DNA of 64,000 bases, taken from Gordonia amicalis NBRC 100051 = JCM 11271 (GTDB taxonomy: Bacteria; Actinomycetota; Actinomycetes; Mycobacteriales; Mycobacteriaceae). The notes beneath the pieces are model-generated. The model searched no databases. It was not told the origin of the DNA and worked only from the letters and a program-made list of their open reading frames with translations. The translations under genes were made by a program, and so were the position numbers. Positions 11,287-20,215 of this stretch are shown one piece after another. Location of the stretch: assembly GCF_000332995.1 (NCBI RefSeq), contig NZ_BANS01000009.1, positions 55,264-119,263 of the forward strand, given 5' to 3'. The stretch's first letter is position 1. Each line of letters opens with the position of its first letter.

Positions 11287-12681
11287 GTGGAGCAACGCAT
11301 GACCGTGCGGGGACGCGTGGAGCAGTTGCTCGACGAGGTCACCCCGCTCGCGCCCGACGCCACGGTGATCGGTTCCCTGCGTGCGCAGCTGGCGAACCCG
11401 CTCACCGTCGCGCTCGTGGGACGCGTCAGCGCCGGCAAGTCGACGCTGCTGAACGCGCTCGTCGGCGACCGCGTCGCGCCCACCGACCGCGCCGAGTGCA
11501 CCAAGGTCGCCGCCCTCTACACCGAGGGCAACCCACAGCGCGTCGAGGTCGTCGGCCTCGACGGCACCGTCACCGAGATCCCCGGAACCATGCGCGGCGA
11601 TCTGGGCCGGCGTCCCGACGACATCGACCACGCAGTCGTCCACACCCCGTCACGCCTGCTCCGCGAACGGTTCCGGGTCATCGACACCCCGGGTCTGTCC
11701 GGGTTCACCGACACCGCCGAGATCGCCACCCGCCGGGTGTTCTCCGGGGAGAGCCGCCTCCCGCGACCCGACGTCATCCTGTTCCTGCTCGACGACGCTG
11801 CGGGCCCCAAGTCCGACGAGGTGGCGTTCCTCTCCGACGCCGGGGCGTCGGCGCAGAACACGATCCTGGTGATCTCGCACGCCGACCTCATCGCCGCCGA
11901 CAACCCGATGCTCAAGGCCCAGGAGATCGCCCGACGGGTCTGGCGGCGGTTCCCGGCGATCGCGGGTGCGGTGGTCGCGGTGTCGGGACTCATGGCCGAG
12001 GCCGGGGTCTGTGGGGTGACCGAACGTGAGACCGCGCAGATCTCCCGCCGAGGAGCTCTCGAATCGTGGGAGCTGCTCAGCATCCTCGACGGCGCGGCCC
12101 CGCCGCCACCGGGTCTCGACGTCGACCTGCTCGGCCGGCTGGAGGAACTGGTCGGAACGTATGCGATGGACGCCGGCGCCGACGTCGCCGGCCAGGGTGC
12201 GCGTGCGTATTGTGAATGGCTGCACCGGGTCTCGGGTATCGACGAACTCCGCCTCGCGATCGGCCGGCGCTTCCTCGCGGTCGGCGACATCCTCAAGGCC
12301 CGCACGGTGCTGGCCGAACTGCGCGAGGCGGCGTACCGCAGCGCACGCCGCGATGCCTTCCTGGAGGCGATCGAGGAGGCCGAGACCGCTCCCGAGCTGC
12401 ACCGGGTGCGCGAGGTCGCCGCGCTCGAGGCGCTCGCGCGCTGGCAACCGGACAGCGAGCTGATCGGCGAGCTGAACCTGGTCGTCGCGAGTCGCGATGT
12501 GCGCGTGCTGTTGTCGCTGCCGCCGAATGCCGCACCGCCCCAGATCGCCGACGCCGCGCGGGAACGCGCCACCGACTGCCGCACCCGCCGTGCCTTCGCC
12601 GCGACGTCGGCCGAACGGGAGGCGTTGCTGGTACTCGAACAGACCTATCAGCTGGTGCGCCGCGGACGGTGGACCCATTGA
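11287..12681 (+). CDS. Dynamin-like GTPase (IniC-like)
   Basis: 464-aa bacterial dynamin-family GTPase from the GTG at 11287, which has GGAGG 9 nt upstream. The G1 P-loop GRVSAGKS is at about residues 45-52, a G2-type threonine follows in the CTKV region, and G3 DTPGLSGF is near residue 132. The G4 position reads ISHADL instead of N/TKxD. The C-terminal half is helical and charged (stalk-like). Length and motifs resemble mycobacterial IniC (about 490 aa). IniA/IniC proteins act at the inner face of the plasma membrane; IniA can remodel membranes and is induced by cell-wall drugs. The second dynamin starts 32 bp downstream. No efflux transporter is adjacent. Confidence 0.85.
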   Translation: MEQRMTVRGRVEQLLDEVTPLAPDATVIGSLRAQLANPLTVALVGRVSAGKSTLLNALVGDRVAPTDRAECTKVAALYTEGNPQRVEVVGLDGTVTEIPGTMRGDLGRRPDDIDHAVVHTPSRLLRERFRVIDTPGLSGFTDTAEIATRRVFSGESRLPRPDVILFLLDDAAGPKSDEVAFLSDAGASAQNTILVISHADLIAADNPMLKAQEIARRVWRRFPAIAGAVVAVSGLMAEAGVCGVTERETAQISRRGALESWELLSILDGAAPPPPGLDVDLLGRLEELVGTYAMDAGADVAGQGARAYCEWLHRVSGIDELRLAIGRRFLAVGDILKARTVLAELREAAYRSARRDAFLEAIEEAETAPELHRVREVAALEALARWQPDSELIGELNLVVASRDVRVLLSLPPNAAPPQIADAARERATDCRTRRAFAATSAEREALLVLEQTYQLVRRGRWTH

Positions 12682-12712
12682 GCCGGCCGGCAGTGAGACG
12701 AGGAGTGGCCCG

Positions 12713-14548
12713 ATGAGTCTGGAGAAGACACCCGCGAAGCCCGCCGCTCCCACCCCCGACGCCGTGCTGCGGACGGCCGTGGACATGCTGCGCAAACACG
12801 GCGAGGATGCCATCGCCGACCGTGCTCTGCGCGTGAAGGACCGGCCCGCCCCGCAGGGGACCGTCGTGGTGATCGGCGAGGTCAGCCGGGGCAAGAGCTC
12901 GCTGGTCAACAGCCTCGTCGGCGTGAGCGGACTGGCGCCGGTCGACACCGAGATCACCACCTCGGTCTACGTCCGGTTCACCCCCGCGACCGAGGATCTG
13001 CCGGTCGGTTCGGCACTCGTCGAGTTTCCCGGTGCGGCACACCGCATCCCGGTCGCCGACCTCGCTGCGTGGGTCACCGTCGGCGGCCGGTACGCGGCGG
13101 GCGTCCCCGCCGAACGCCTCGCCCCCGACGCCGCGGTCGATTCCGTTCTCGTGCCGCCGGTCTCGGCCCGCGTGGCCGTCGACTCCGCGCTGCTGCCGGG
13201 CGTCACCATCGTCGACACCCCGGGCGTCGGGTCGCTGGTCCCCGAACACGTCGAAGCGGCGGTCAGCGCGGCCCGCGGCGCGTCGGTGCTCGTGATGGTG
13301 TGCGACGCCACCGCACCGCTGTCGGCCCCCGAACTCGCCTTCCTCGGCAGCGTCAGCGAGGAGGTCGCCTCGGTGGTCCTGGTGGTCACCAAGATCGACG
13401 TGGTGATGCGGCAGTGGCGCACCATCGTCGCCGAGAACCGAAAACTCATCGGCGCCAACGCACCTCGCTTCGCGCACATCCCGATCATCGGTATCTCCAA
13501 CCGCATCGCCGAACAGGCGGCCGCCATCACCGACCCCGACCGCCGCGCACGCGCCCTCGCGGCGTCGGGCATCGGCGAGCTCGTCGACGCCCTCACACCG
13601 CTGGTGGCCGAGGGCGCCGCGTCGCCGGAACGCAATGCGCTGCAACTGACCTTCGCCGGACTCGACGACGTCCGCAAGCGCCTCGTCCTGGAGATGAAGG
13701 CCGCCACCGCGACCCCCGCCGAACGCGCCGACATCGAAGCCGAACGGGATCGCCTGCAGCGACTCAAGGATCGACGACGCGAGTGGCGCGCACGGCTGAA
13801 TCAGGACATCACCGCCGCGTCGTTGCAGACCGACGACCTGATGCGCGACCGCTTCGACAAACTGCTCGGCCAGTGGTCGACGCGGATCGACAAGCTGCGC
13901 TTCTACGAGCCGCACCGCGCCGGACAGGAACTGATCGGGCAGATGACCGTCGACCTCGAGGCCGCCGCACGCGAGGTGAGCGCGTTCTTCGTCGCCGCGA
14001 TCGAGCGCATCGCCGACACCCTCTTCGCCGATGCCACCATCTCCGGTGAACTCGTCGACCGGATCTCCGGCAACGTCGCCGACCTCAAGCTGCGTGAGCA
14101 GGAGAAGATCTCGCCCTGGAAGAACATGGTCGACCCGGTGCTGTTGTCGATCGTGGCCGCCGGCGGCCCGCTGGCCATCATCCCGGTTATCAACGTGGTG
14201 GCCGTGCCCGTGTGGGCGGGTGTGGTGGTGGGGTTCCGGGCGTCGAAGGTCGGTAAGGAGAACCACCGCAAGTGGCTGACCAAGGCGGTCAACGACATGA
14301 AGGCCGACGTGCGGTCTCAGCTGCAGTCGATCAAATCCGAGGCGAGCGCCGACCTGCAGATCGCCTACGACGAACTGCTCGAACGACTCCTGGCCGAGTC
14401 GACGAAGATCATCAACGACGCCGCGGTCGAGGCCAAGAAGTCGGCCGCCGAGCGGGAGAAGACGGCCGCCGATCTGCGCAACCAGATCGTGGCCGTCGAC
14501 AACGTCCGCAAGTCGATCGCCCGAGTTCTCCGGGCGCCCACCGGATGA
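12713..14548 (+). CDS. Dynamin-like GTPase with membrane segment (IniA-like)
   Basis: 611 aa, start ATG with an AGGAG ribosome site. The P-loop GEVSRGKS is at residues 55-62, G3 VDTPGVGS near residue 168 and G4 VTKID near 227. A basic coiled-coil-like stretch follows (ERDRLQRLKDRRREWRARL). A hydrophobic hairpin lies around residues 475-510 (LLSIVAAGGPLAIIPVINVV, then VPVWAGVVVGF), the expected membrane-inserting paddle. The tail is again helical. Length and layout match mycobacterial IniA (about 640 aa). Tandem dynamin genes often encode heteromeric partners, so this and the 11287-12681 product probably act together on the plasma membrane. Confidence 0.87.
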   Translation: MSLEKTPAKPAAPTPDAVLRTAVDMLRKHGEDAIADRALRVKDRPAPQGTVVVIGEVSRGKSSLVNSLVGVSGLAPVDTEITTSVYVRFTPATEDLPVGSALVEFPGAAHRIPVADLAAWVTVGGRYAAGVPAERLAPDAAVDSVLVPPVSARVAVDSALLPGVTIVDTPGVGSLVPEHVEAAVSAARGASVLVMVCDATAPLSAPELAFLGSVSEEVASVVLVVTKIDVVMRQWRTIVAENRKLIGANAPRFAHIPIIGISNRIAEQAAAITDPDRRARALAASGIGELVDALTPLVAEGAASPERNALQLTFAGLDDVRKRLVLEMKAATATPAERADIEAERDRLQRLKDRRREWRARLNQDITAASLQTDDLMRDRFDKLLGQWSTRIDKLRFYEPHRAGQELIGQMTVDLEAAAREVSAFFVAAIERIADTLFADATISGELVDRISGNVADLKLREQEKISPWKNMVDPVLLSIVAAGGPLAIIPVINVVAVPVWAGVVVGFRASKVGKENHRKWLTKAVNDMKADVRSQLQSIKSEASADLQIAYDELLERLLAESTKIINDAAVEAKKSAAEREKTAADLRNQIVAVDNVRKSIARVLRAPTG

Positions 14549-14603
14549 ACGCCGGTTTCGTGTGCAACGATGTGCCCCGGGGCGGATGGCGGGAGGTGTT
14601 CAG

Positions 14604-16400
14604 GTGACACAGGAGAGCCGCAGGCGACTCTGTATCGACTTCGGTACCAGCAACACTGCGGCCGCATACCGCGTCGGGCTGGCCGAGCCGGTCATCGTGC
14701 CGCTGGGCCCGGGCGGCCCGGCCATGCCGTCGGCGGTCTTCGCCGGCGACGGCGGGATCGTGGTCGGACACGACGCCGCGCTGCGCCGGGTGCAGGCCCC
14801 GGACGCCTACGAGGACTCCCCGAAGTCGCGGATCGACGAGGGCGAGATCGAACTCGGCGACCGGTTCTGGCCGATCGAGGACCTCATCGGCGCCGTGCTG
14901 CGTCACGTACACCGGACCGCGCTGCGCCACAGTGGTCTCGCGGCTTTCGACTCGATCATCCTGACCCATCCCGACAAGTGGAGCGAACGACGCAAGGGTG
15001 TGCTCCGACGCGCCGCCGAGCGCGCCGGCATCTCCGCTGACCGTCTGCGTATCGCCTCCGAATCCCTCGCTGCCGCTTGGTATTACGTCTACCGCGGCCA
15101 CGACGTCACCGGCGACGAGCGCATGTGCGTCTTCGACTTCGGTGCAGGCACCTGTGACGTCGCCGTCCTCATCCGCGCCGGGGCCGACGGCTTCACGGTC
15201 ACCGGGTCCGGCGGCGACAACAACCTCGGTGGCCGCGATCTCGACGCCCGCATGACGCGCTGGGTTCTCGAGGAAGCGGCCGAACTCGACCCCGAACTCC
15301 CGGCCCGGCTTCGCGCCCCGGCCGCCGCCATCGCGCTGGCCGATCACGTCCGCTCGGCCAAGGAAGCCCTGTCCGACACCGCGCAGGCCGTCATCGAACT
15401 GCCCGGCACCCGGCACACGCTGTTGCTGACCCGCCGCGAGTTCGAGTCGATGATCGCGCCGTTCGTGGAGCGGGCGGTCGAACTCACCCGAGACGCCATC
15501 GCCCGCGCCGACGCCGCCGGCACCGGCCCCAAGGGACCGGTCATCGTCTACGTCACCGGCGGCACCAGCAGCATCCCGATGCTGCAGTCGGCCTTGTCGT
15601 CGGTGGGACGCGTCGCCCGGATCGGCGACCCGAAGGTCGTCGTCGCCCAGGGCGGCCTGCTGCGCTCGACCAACGTCGTGCCCGGCGCCGAGACGGAGAA
15701 GGTCGCGGCCCGACAGCACCGGGCCCAGCCGTACGAGCCGCGTCCGAACGACCGGCCGTCGGCGACCGCGGTGGACGCCTCGGCACGCCGGATCGCCTTC
15801 CCCACACTGCCGCCCGGCACGGTGATCAGCGGCGTCCTCGCCCGCACCGGCCAGATGGTGCGGGCCGGCGAACCGCTCGCGACGCTCGAATCGGCGTCCG
15901 GCCGGCTGACGGTCGACGCCCCGGCGGCGGGCGTACTGCACGGATTCGATCTGCGTCCCGGGGTCGTCGGCCAACCCGGCGTCGTCTTCGGCGCGATCGG
16001 TCCGGCCGATCTCCGCCCCGAGCAGTGGGCGCAGCTTCACCGCGCGCCGGCCGGGGTGTCCGCGGCCCCACCGGTCGCGCCGCCGCAGCCGGTCCACGCG
16101 CCATCCCAGCCGCCGTATCCGCCCCCGCAGCCCGGCTATCGTCCGATGGAACTCGCTGGGGCACAGCCGGTTGCGGCGTCCTCGTCGGGTGTCGACACCT
16201 ACGGCCTGGCGGGACTGATCGTGGGCATCCTCGGGTTCCCGATCTGTCTCGGCACCATCGTCGGCATGGCACTGACCGTCATCGGCATCAGCCGGGCGGA
16301 GGGTCGCCGCGATGCCCTGCTGATGACGGCGCTCGGCGTCAACATCCTCGGCACCATCGCCTGGGTCGGGTTTCTCATCTGGATCCTCGTCAGCGGCTGA
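14604..16400 (+). CDS. Hsp70-family protein with lipoyl-like and DUF4190 membrane domains
   Basis: 598 aa from the GTG at 14604 with GGGAGG upstream; an ATG at 14562 lacks a ribosome site. Residues 1-370 are an actin/Hsp70 ATPase fold: phosphate-1 IDFGTSNTA near 10-18, phosphate-2 FDFGAGTCDVAVL near 175, and an adenosine-motif VTGGTSSIPM near 318. There is no Hsp70 substrate-binding domain. Instead residues about 403-463 resemble a biotinyl/lipoyl-like barrel (GQMVRAGEPLATLES, then VDAPAAGVLHGFDLRPG), without an obvious modifiable lysine. A Pro-rich linker follows, then two membrane helices of DUF4190 type at about 535-598. It ends the dynamin operon, suggesting a membrane-tethered chaperone-like ATPase working with the GTPases. 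Confidence 0.85.
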   Translation: MTQESRRRLCIDFGTSNTAAAYRVGLAEPVIVPLGPGGPAMPSAVFAGDGGIVVGHDAALRRVQAPDAYEDSPKSRIDEGEIELGDRFWPIEDLIGAVLRHVHRTALRHSGLAAFDSIILTHPDKWSERRKGVLRRAAERAGISADRLRIASESLAAAWYYVYRGHDVTGDERMCVFDFGAGTCDVAVLIRAGADGFTVTGSGGDNNLGGRDLDARMTRWVLEEAAELDPELPARLRAPAAAIALADHVRSAKEALSDTAQAVIELPGTRHTLLLTRREFESMIAPFVERAVELTRDAIARADAAGTGPKGPVIVYVTGGTSSIPMLQSALSSVGRVARIGDPKVVVAQGGLLRSTNVVPGAETEKVAARQHRAQPYEPRPNDRPSATAVDASARRIAFPTLPPGTVISGVLARTGQMVRAGEPLATLESASGRLTVDAPAAGVLHGFDLRPGVVGQPGVVFGAIGPADLRPEQWAQLHRAPAGVSAAPPVAPPQPVHAPSQPPYPPPQPGYRPMELAGAQPVAASSSGVDTYGLAGLIVGILGFPICLGTIVGMALTVIGISRAEGRRDALLMTALGVNILGTIAWVGFLIWILVSG

Positions 16401-16415
16401 GGGAACCCGCGCCGG

Positions 16416-16435
16416 TCCAGGACTTTCGGCCCGAC
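16416..16435. promoter_or_regulatory. Candidate DosR (DevR) box upstream of the 16512 gene and usp
   Basis: The 20-mer at 16416-16435, with core GGACTTTCGGCCC, matches 15 of 20 positions of the mycobacterial DosR consensus TTSGGGACTWWAGTCCCSAA by hand comparison. The GGCCC right half occurs in known hspX sites. It lies 77 bp before the first gene of a small operon ending in a universal stress protein, a classic DosR target. No dosR/dosS gene is in the window. Confidence 0.6.
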
Positions 16436-16511
16436 ACCGGTGACCTTCGACTACGGTGTCGGTATCGGCGCCACGGCGACGATGAGAGGTGCCGGAGAGG
16501 AAGGGCTGACC

Positions 16512-16949
16512 GTGACCACCTCGGAGTCTTTGTCGCACCACCGGCCGGACGCCGTGCGCCGGCGGGTCGGCTACTCGGTGAGCATCGTCGTGAACTCCGT
16601 TCTGCTGGTTGCGATTCTCGGGGTGCCCGGGTGGGACGTGCTTCCCTTCCTCACCGATGATTTCCGTCAGGTCCTCGGCTGGGTGGTCGCCGGGCTGATC
16701 GCCGGGGTGGTCGCCAATGCGATCTACGTCGTCGCCGACCCGCCGGCGATCAAGGCCCTCGGTGATCTGGTCATCGACGCGCTCGGACTGGTCGCCCTGA
16801 TCCGGCTCTGGCAGGTTTTCCCATTCGACTTCGGGGACAGCACCTTCCCGTGGTCGACGATCGTCCGCGTCGTGCTCGTCGTGGGTATGGCCGGCACCGC
16901 GGTGGCGATGATCGTCCTCATCGTCCAGACGGTTCTACGGAGGAGATGA
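16512..16949 (+). CDS. Small integral membrane protein before usp
   Basis: 145 aa from the GTG at 16512, preceded by AGGAAGGG; an ATG at 16482 is an alternative. About four hydrophobic helices are visible (SIVVNSVLLVAILGV, VLGWVVAGLIAGVVANAIYVV, LVIDALGLVALIRL, VVLVVGMAGTAVAMIVLIV) with a basic RRR tail. The family is not recognised. It overlaps the universal stress protein start region and is probably translationally coupled to it. The candidate DosR box upstream suggests hypoxia or dormancy control. Confidence 0.75.
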   Translation: MTTSESLSHHRPDAVRRRVGYSVSIVVNSVLLVAILGVPGWDVLPFLTDDFRQVLGWVVAGLIAGVVANAIYVVADPPAIKALGDLVIDALGLVALIRLWQVFPFDFGDSTFPWSTIVRVVLVVGMAGTAVAMIVLIVQTVLRRR

Positions 16950-16951
16950 AG

Positions 16952-17842
16952 ATGGCAGATGCAGGAACCGACCCGTCCGCACCGATCGTCGTCGCCGTCG
17001 ACGGCTCCGAGTGTGCGCTGGCCGCGGTCCGGTGGGCGGTGGGTGCCGCCGGGCGCGAGAAGCGGCACCTGCGGGTGCTGTCCGCGGTGGGAATGGTGCC
17101 GGGGGCCTATGCGCCGATGGTGATGATGACCTCGCCGGCGGTGGTCGAGGCCATGCAGGCCGAGGCATCTCGTGCCGTCGACGCGGCGATGGCCCTGGCG
17201 AAGGAGGTCGACCCGGACGTGTCCGTCGACGGCAAGATCGTCGGCGGCTCACCGATGCTCGCCCTGCGGCACGCGTCCAGCGAGGCGCACCAGCTCGTCG
17301 TGGGGCGTCGAGGGCTCGGCGGCGTCCGGGGCCTGTTGCTGGGTTCGGTCAGCGCCGACGCCGCCGCGCACGCCGAATGTCCGGTGGTGGTCGTCGGTGG
17401 CGAACCGCCCACGACGGGGCCGGTCGTCGTCGGCGTCGACGGTTCGTCGACGTCGACCGCCGCGATCGAGCATGCCTTCCGTCAGGCCGACCTGTTGCAG
17501 ACGTCGTTGCTCGCGGTGCACGCGTTCGGCGGTTTCTCCGGTGCGGCCTTCTACGGCCGCCAGGAAGAGCAGATCATCCGTCAGCTTCGCGACGAGGCCA
17601 TGGAACTGCTGGGCGAACAGCTGGCCGGATATCCCGAGGACTACCCGGACGTGCAGATCGAACGCCGCGTGGAGATCGGGTCACCGGCGGACGAGCTCGT
17701 CGACGCCGCGGAGTCGGCGCAACTGGTGGTCGTCGGGACGCGGGGTCGTGGTGGCTTCCGGGGGCTGCTCCTCGGGTCGACGAGCCGGGCGGTCCTGCAG
17801 GTCGCGTCGTGTCCGGTGATGGTGACGCACCACGAGCCCTGA
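16952..17842 (+). CDS. Universal stress protein with two Usp domains
   Basis: 296 aa with tandem UspA domains (about 10-140 and 150-296). Both have the nucleotide-binding signature: VVGRRGLGGVRGLLLGS then CPVVVV in domain 1, and VVGTRGRGGFRGLLLGSTSR then CPVMV in domain 2 (G-2X-G-9X-G-S/T), so ATP binding is expected. Tandem Usp proteins are prominent DosR targets in mycobacteria and are linked to growth arrest. The ATG at 16952 has GGAGG at 8 nt; an ATG two codons earlier overlaps the upstream stop as ATGA. It is convergent with the P1B-type ATPase. Confidence 0.93.
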   Translation: MADAGTDPSAPIVVAVDGSECALAAVRWAVGAAGREKRHLRVLSAVGMVPGAYAPMVMMTSPAVVEAMQAEASRAVDAAMALAKEVDPDVSVDGKIVGGSPMLALRHASSEAHQLVVGRRGLGGVRGLLLGSVSADAAAHAECPVVVVGGEPPTTGPVVVGVDGSSTSTAAIEHAFRQADLLQTSLLAVHAFGGFSGAAFYGRQEEQIIRQLRDEAMELLGEQLAGYPEDYPDVQIERRVEIGSPADELVDAAESAQLVVVGTRGRGGFRGLLLGSTSRAVLQVASCPVMVTHHEP

Positions 17843-17849
17843 GCAGCGA

Positions 17850-20198
17850 TCAGGGACTCGTCGTCTCGCCGGTCACGGGATCGGCCGGCGACGTGCTGGC
17901 CAGCGCGAAGTAGGTCTGCTCCTCCTGCGAGAAGTGGAGACGCAGCAGCGCATGCAGTCCGTACAGGGTCGCGATGACGTCGATGCGCTGGTCGTCGGTC
18001 ACGCGGCCGTATCGATCCGCGCGCAGACGATGAGCATGCACCCGGCGGCCCAGGCGGTCGATCTCGGCGTGCATGCGACTCATGGTCACCGTGGCTTCGC
18101 TGCTGCCCAGGGGTTTGGCCAGTGCCGGGTAGAGCAAGTCCTCCTCGGCATGCTCGTGGGGCAGGATCGTGGTCGTCAGCAGGTCGTCGACCTCGCGTAA
18201 CCCGTTGAGCTCGGCCGCCTCGTCGGTGGTCTCGGGATGGTGTGCGGAGTACAGGTCGACGAGCCGTTGGGCGGTGATCGTCAGCAGTACGAGTTTCTCC
18301 CGCAGCGCATCGTGTTCGGCGGCGAACCGGTGCAGCAGCACATCGGTCGACTGGTCGATCTTGATGTCGGTCTGCGGTGCCCGGAGCGCGCGCAGCGCGT
18401 TGAGGATGACCGCGACGTCGATGCCCTCCTGGAGCAGGGCACCCGCGGTGGGCGGCAGGAATCCGAACGCCGCCACGATCATCGCGGCGAGGGACAGACC
18501 CATCCCGACCCCGGCGCTCTGGAGCGCGATGCGGCGGGAACGGCGGGCGATCTCCATCGCGGTGGCGAGCGGCTCGATGCTGTCGGTGGTGAGGATGACG
18601 TCGGCGGCCGCCGCACTGGCAGTCGACCCGCGCGCGCCCAGCGCGACCCCCACGGTCGCGCCGGCCAGTGCCGGGGCGTCGTTGACCCCGTCGCCGACCA
18701 TCACCGTGGACGCCGCCGACCGTTCCTCCCGGACGTGGGCGACCTTGTCGGCGGGACTCTGGTCGGGGAACACCTCGTCGATGCCGAGCAGGGTGCCGAT
18801 CTCCACGGCGGTGGCCGGATGGTCGCCGGTGAGCAGCACGATCCGCTCGATCCCGGCGCTGCGGAGGCGGCGTAGTGTCCGCGGCGCGTCCGGGCGGATG
18901 GGGTCGCTCATCGCGATGGCACCGGACGGCCGGCCGTCGACCTCGATCCAGGCGACGGCGGCACCGTCGAGTTCGCTGCCGCGCGCGACGGCCCGCGCCC
19001 AGTCGCCGTCCGGGGTGCTCCGCGCGCCCACCTCGACGGCGCGGCCGTCGACCAGGCCCGAGACGCCCCGTCCCGCACTTTCCTGCACCGCGGTCGGGAC
19101 GGTCAGTTCGAGACCGCGACGGTTCGCCTCGCCGACGATGGCGGTCGCGAAGACGTGCGGCGACAGCTGTTCCAGCGACGCGGCCAGCCGGAGGAGTTCG
19201 ACGGGGTCGTCGCCGGGGGCCGCGGTCACCGCGACCTGCTCCGGCCGGCCCGTGGTGAGGGTGCCGGTCTTGTCGACCATCAGCGTATGGGCGCGCCCGA
19301 GGCTCTCCAGTGCTCCGCCGTCGCGGATGATGACGCCCATCCGGGAGGCCCGCGACAGGCCGGCCACGATCGCGATCGGCGCGGCCAGCAGCAGGGGACA
19401 CGGCGTGGCCACGACGAGGACGGCCACCGCCCGGGTCATCGAACCGCTGACCAGCCAGCTGATGCCCGCGACGCCCAGCGCGAGCGGAACGAACCAGACG
19501 GCGAGACGGTCGGCGATCCGGACGACCGGCGCGCGGTCGGCCGCGGCGTCCCCCGCCATTCGCACGATCCCGGCGAAGGTGCTCTCCGCGGCGACCGAAC
19601 GTGCGGTCAGCTCGAAGGTGCCGCCGGCGTTGACCGCGCCGGAGCGGACCCCGTCTCCTCGTGCGCGGGTCCGCGGGAGAGGTTCGCCGGTGAGGACGGA
19701 CTCGTCGAGCACCGCGTCGTCGTGCAGCCACCCGTCGGCGGGAACGATCTCGCCGTTGCCCACCGACAGGACGTCACCGGCCCGCACGTCGTCGACGGCG
19801 ATGACCGTGATCTGGTCACCGTCGCGGCGGCGGGCGAGGGACGGGGACCGGTCGATGAGGGCGCTGAGATCCTTGCGTGCGCGCCGGGAGGCGGACGCGT
19901 CGAGCAGCCGGCCGGTCGCGAGCATCACGCCGATCAGCGCTCCGGCCGCGTATTCGCCGACGATCAGCGTCCCGGCGAGGGCGAGGGACGCGATGATGTC
20001 GACCCCGAAGTTCTGGCGCCGGAGGCCGGCGACGACCCACCACAGCGACGGGATGAGCGCGGTGACGGTGCCGGCGATCCACAGCCAGTCAGCGGGCCGG
20101 TCCGACCCCGCCACCCAGAACGCCCCGCCGACGACGAACGCGGTGACGGTCGCCGCCAGCAGGAGCGCCTCGGCCGAGGGTTTGGCCGGCAGGCGCAT
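17850..20198 (-). CDS. P1B-5-type metal ATPase with C-terminal hemerythrin domain
   Basis: 782-aa P-type ATPase from the ATG at 20198 (a TTG at 20210 is an alternative). There is no N-terminal metal-binding domain. The actuator motif LTGEP, the membrane metal site TPCPLLLAAPIAI, the phosphorylation motif DKTGTLT and the hinge [12 protein letters not shown] are present. The TPC signature and a C-terminal hemerythrin-like four-helix domain (about 625-775: LLHRFAAEHDAL, LPHEHAEEDLLYP, GLHALLRLHFSQEE) define the P1B-5 class, for which Ni/Fe transport is reported in Sinorhizobium Nia. The hemerythrin diiron site could sense O2 or iron. The gene follows hsp20 with 17 bp between, so it is probably cotranscribed with it. 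Confidence 0.9.
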   Translation of the reverse strand: MRLPAKPSAEALLLAATVTAFVVGGAFWVAGSDRPADWLWIAGTVTALIPSLWWVVAGLRRQNFGVDIIASLALAGTLIVGEYAAGALIGVMLATGRLLDASASRRARKDLSALIDRSPSLARRRDGDQITVIAVDDVRAGDVLSVGNGEIVPADGWLHDDAVLDESVLTGEPLPRTRARGDGVRSGAVNAGGTFELTARSVAAESTFAGIVRMAGDAAADRAPVVRIADRLAVWFVPLALGVAGISWLVSGSMTRAVAVLVVATPCPLLLAAPIAIVAGLSRASRMGVIIRDGGALESLGRAHTLMVDKTGTLTTGRPEQVAVTAAPGDDPVELLRLAASLEQLSPHVFATAIVGEANRRGLELTVPTAVQESAGRGVSGLVDGRAVEVGARSTPDGDWARAVARGSELDGAAVAWIEVDGRPSGAIAMSDPIRPDAPRTLRRLRSAGIERIVLLTGDHPATAVEIGTLLGIDEVFPDQSPADKVAHVREERSAASTVMVGDGVNDAPALAGATVGVALGARGSTASAAAADVILTTDSIEPLATAMEIARRSRRIALQSAGVGMGLSLAAMIVAAFGFLPPTAGALLQEGIDVAVILNALRALRAPQTDIKIDQSTDVLLHRFAAEHDALREKLVLLTITAQRLVDLYSAHHPETTDEAAELNGLREVDDLLTTTILPHEHAEEDLLYPALAKPLGSSEATVTMSRMHAEIDRLGRRVHAHRLRADRYGRVTDDQRIDVIATLYGLHALLRLHFSQEEQTYFALASTSPADPVTGETTSP

Positions 20199-20215
20199 GC
20201 GAGTGATCAAGTGTC

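Noticed and set aside
11517..12960. Minus-strand frames opposite the first dynamin gene
   Set aside because: Ser/Arg-rich antisense shadows; GTPase motifs on the plus strand are unambiguous.
12293..14266. Minus-strand open frame opposite the IniA-like gene
   Set aside because: Antisense shadow of a clear dynamin gene; no motif.
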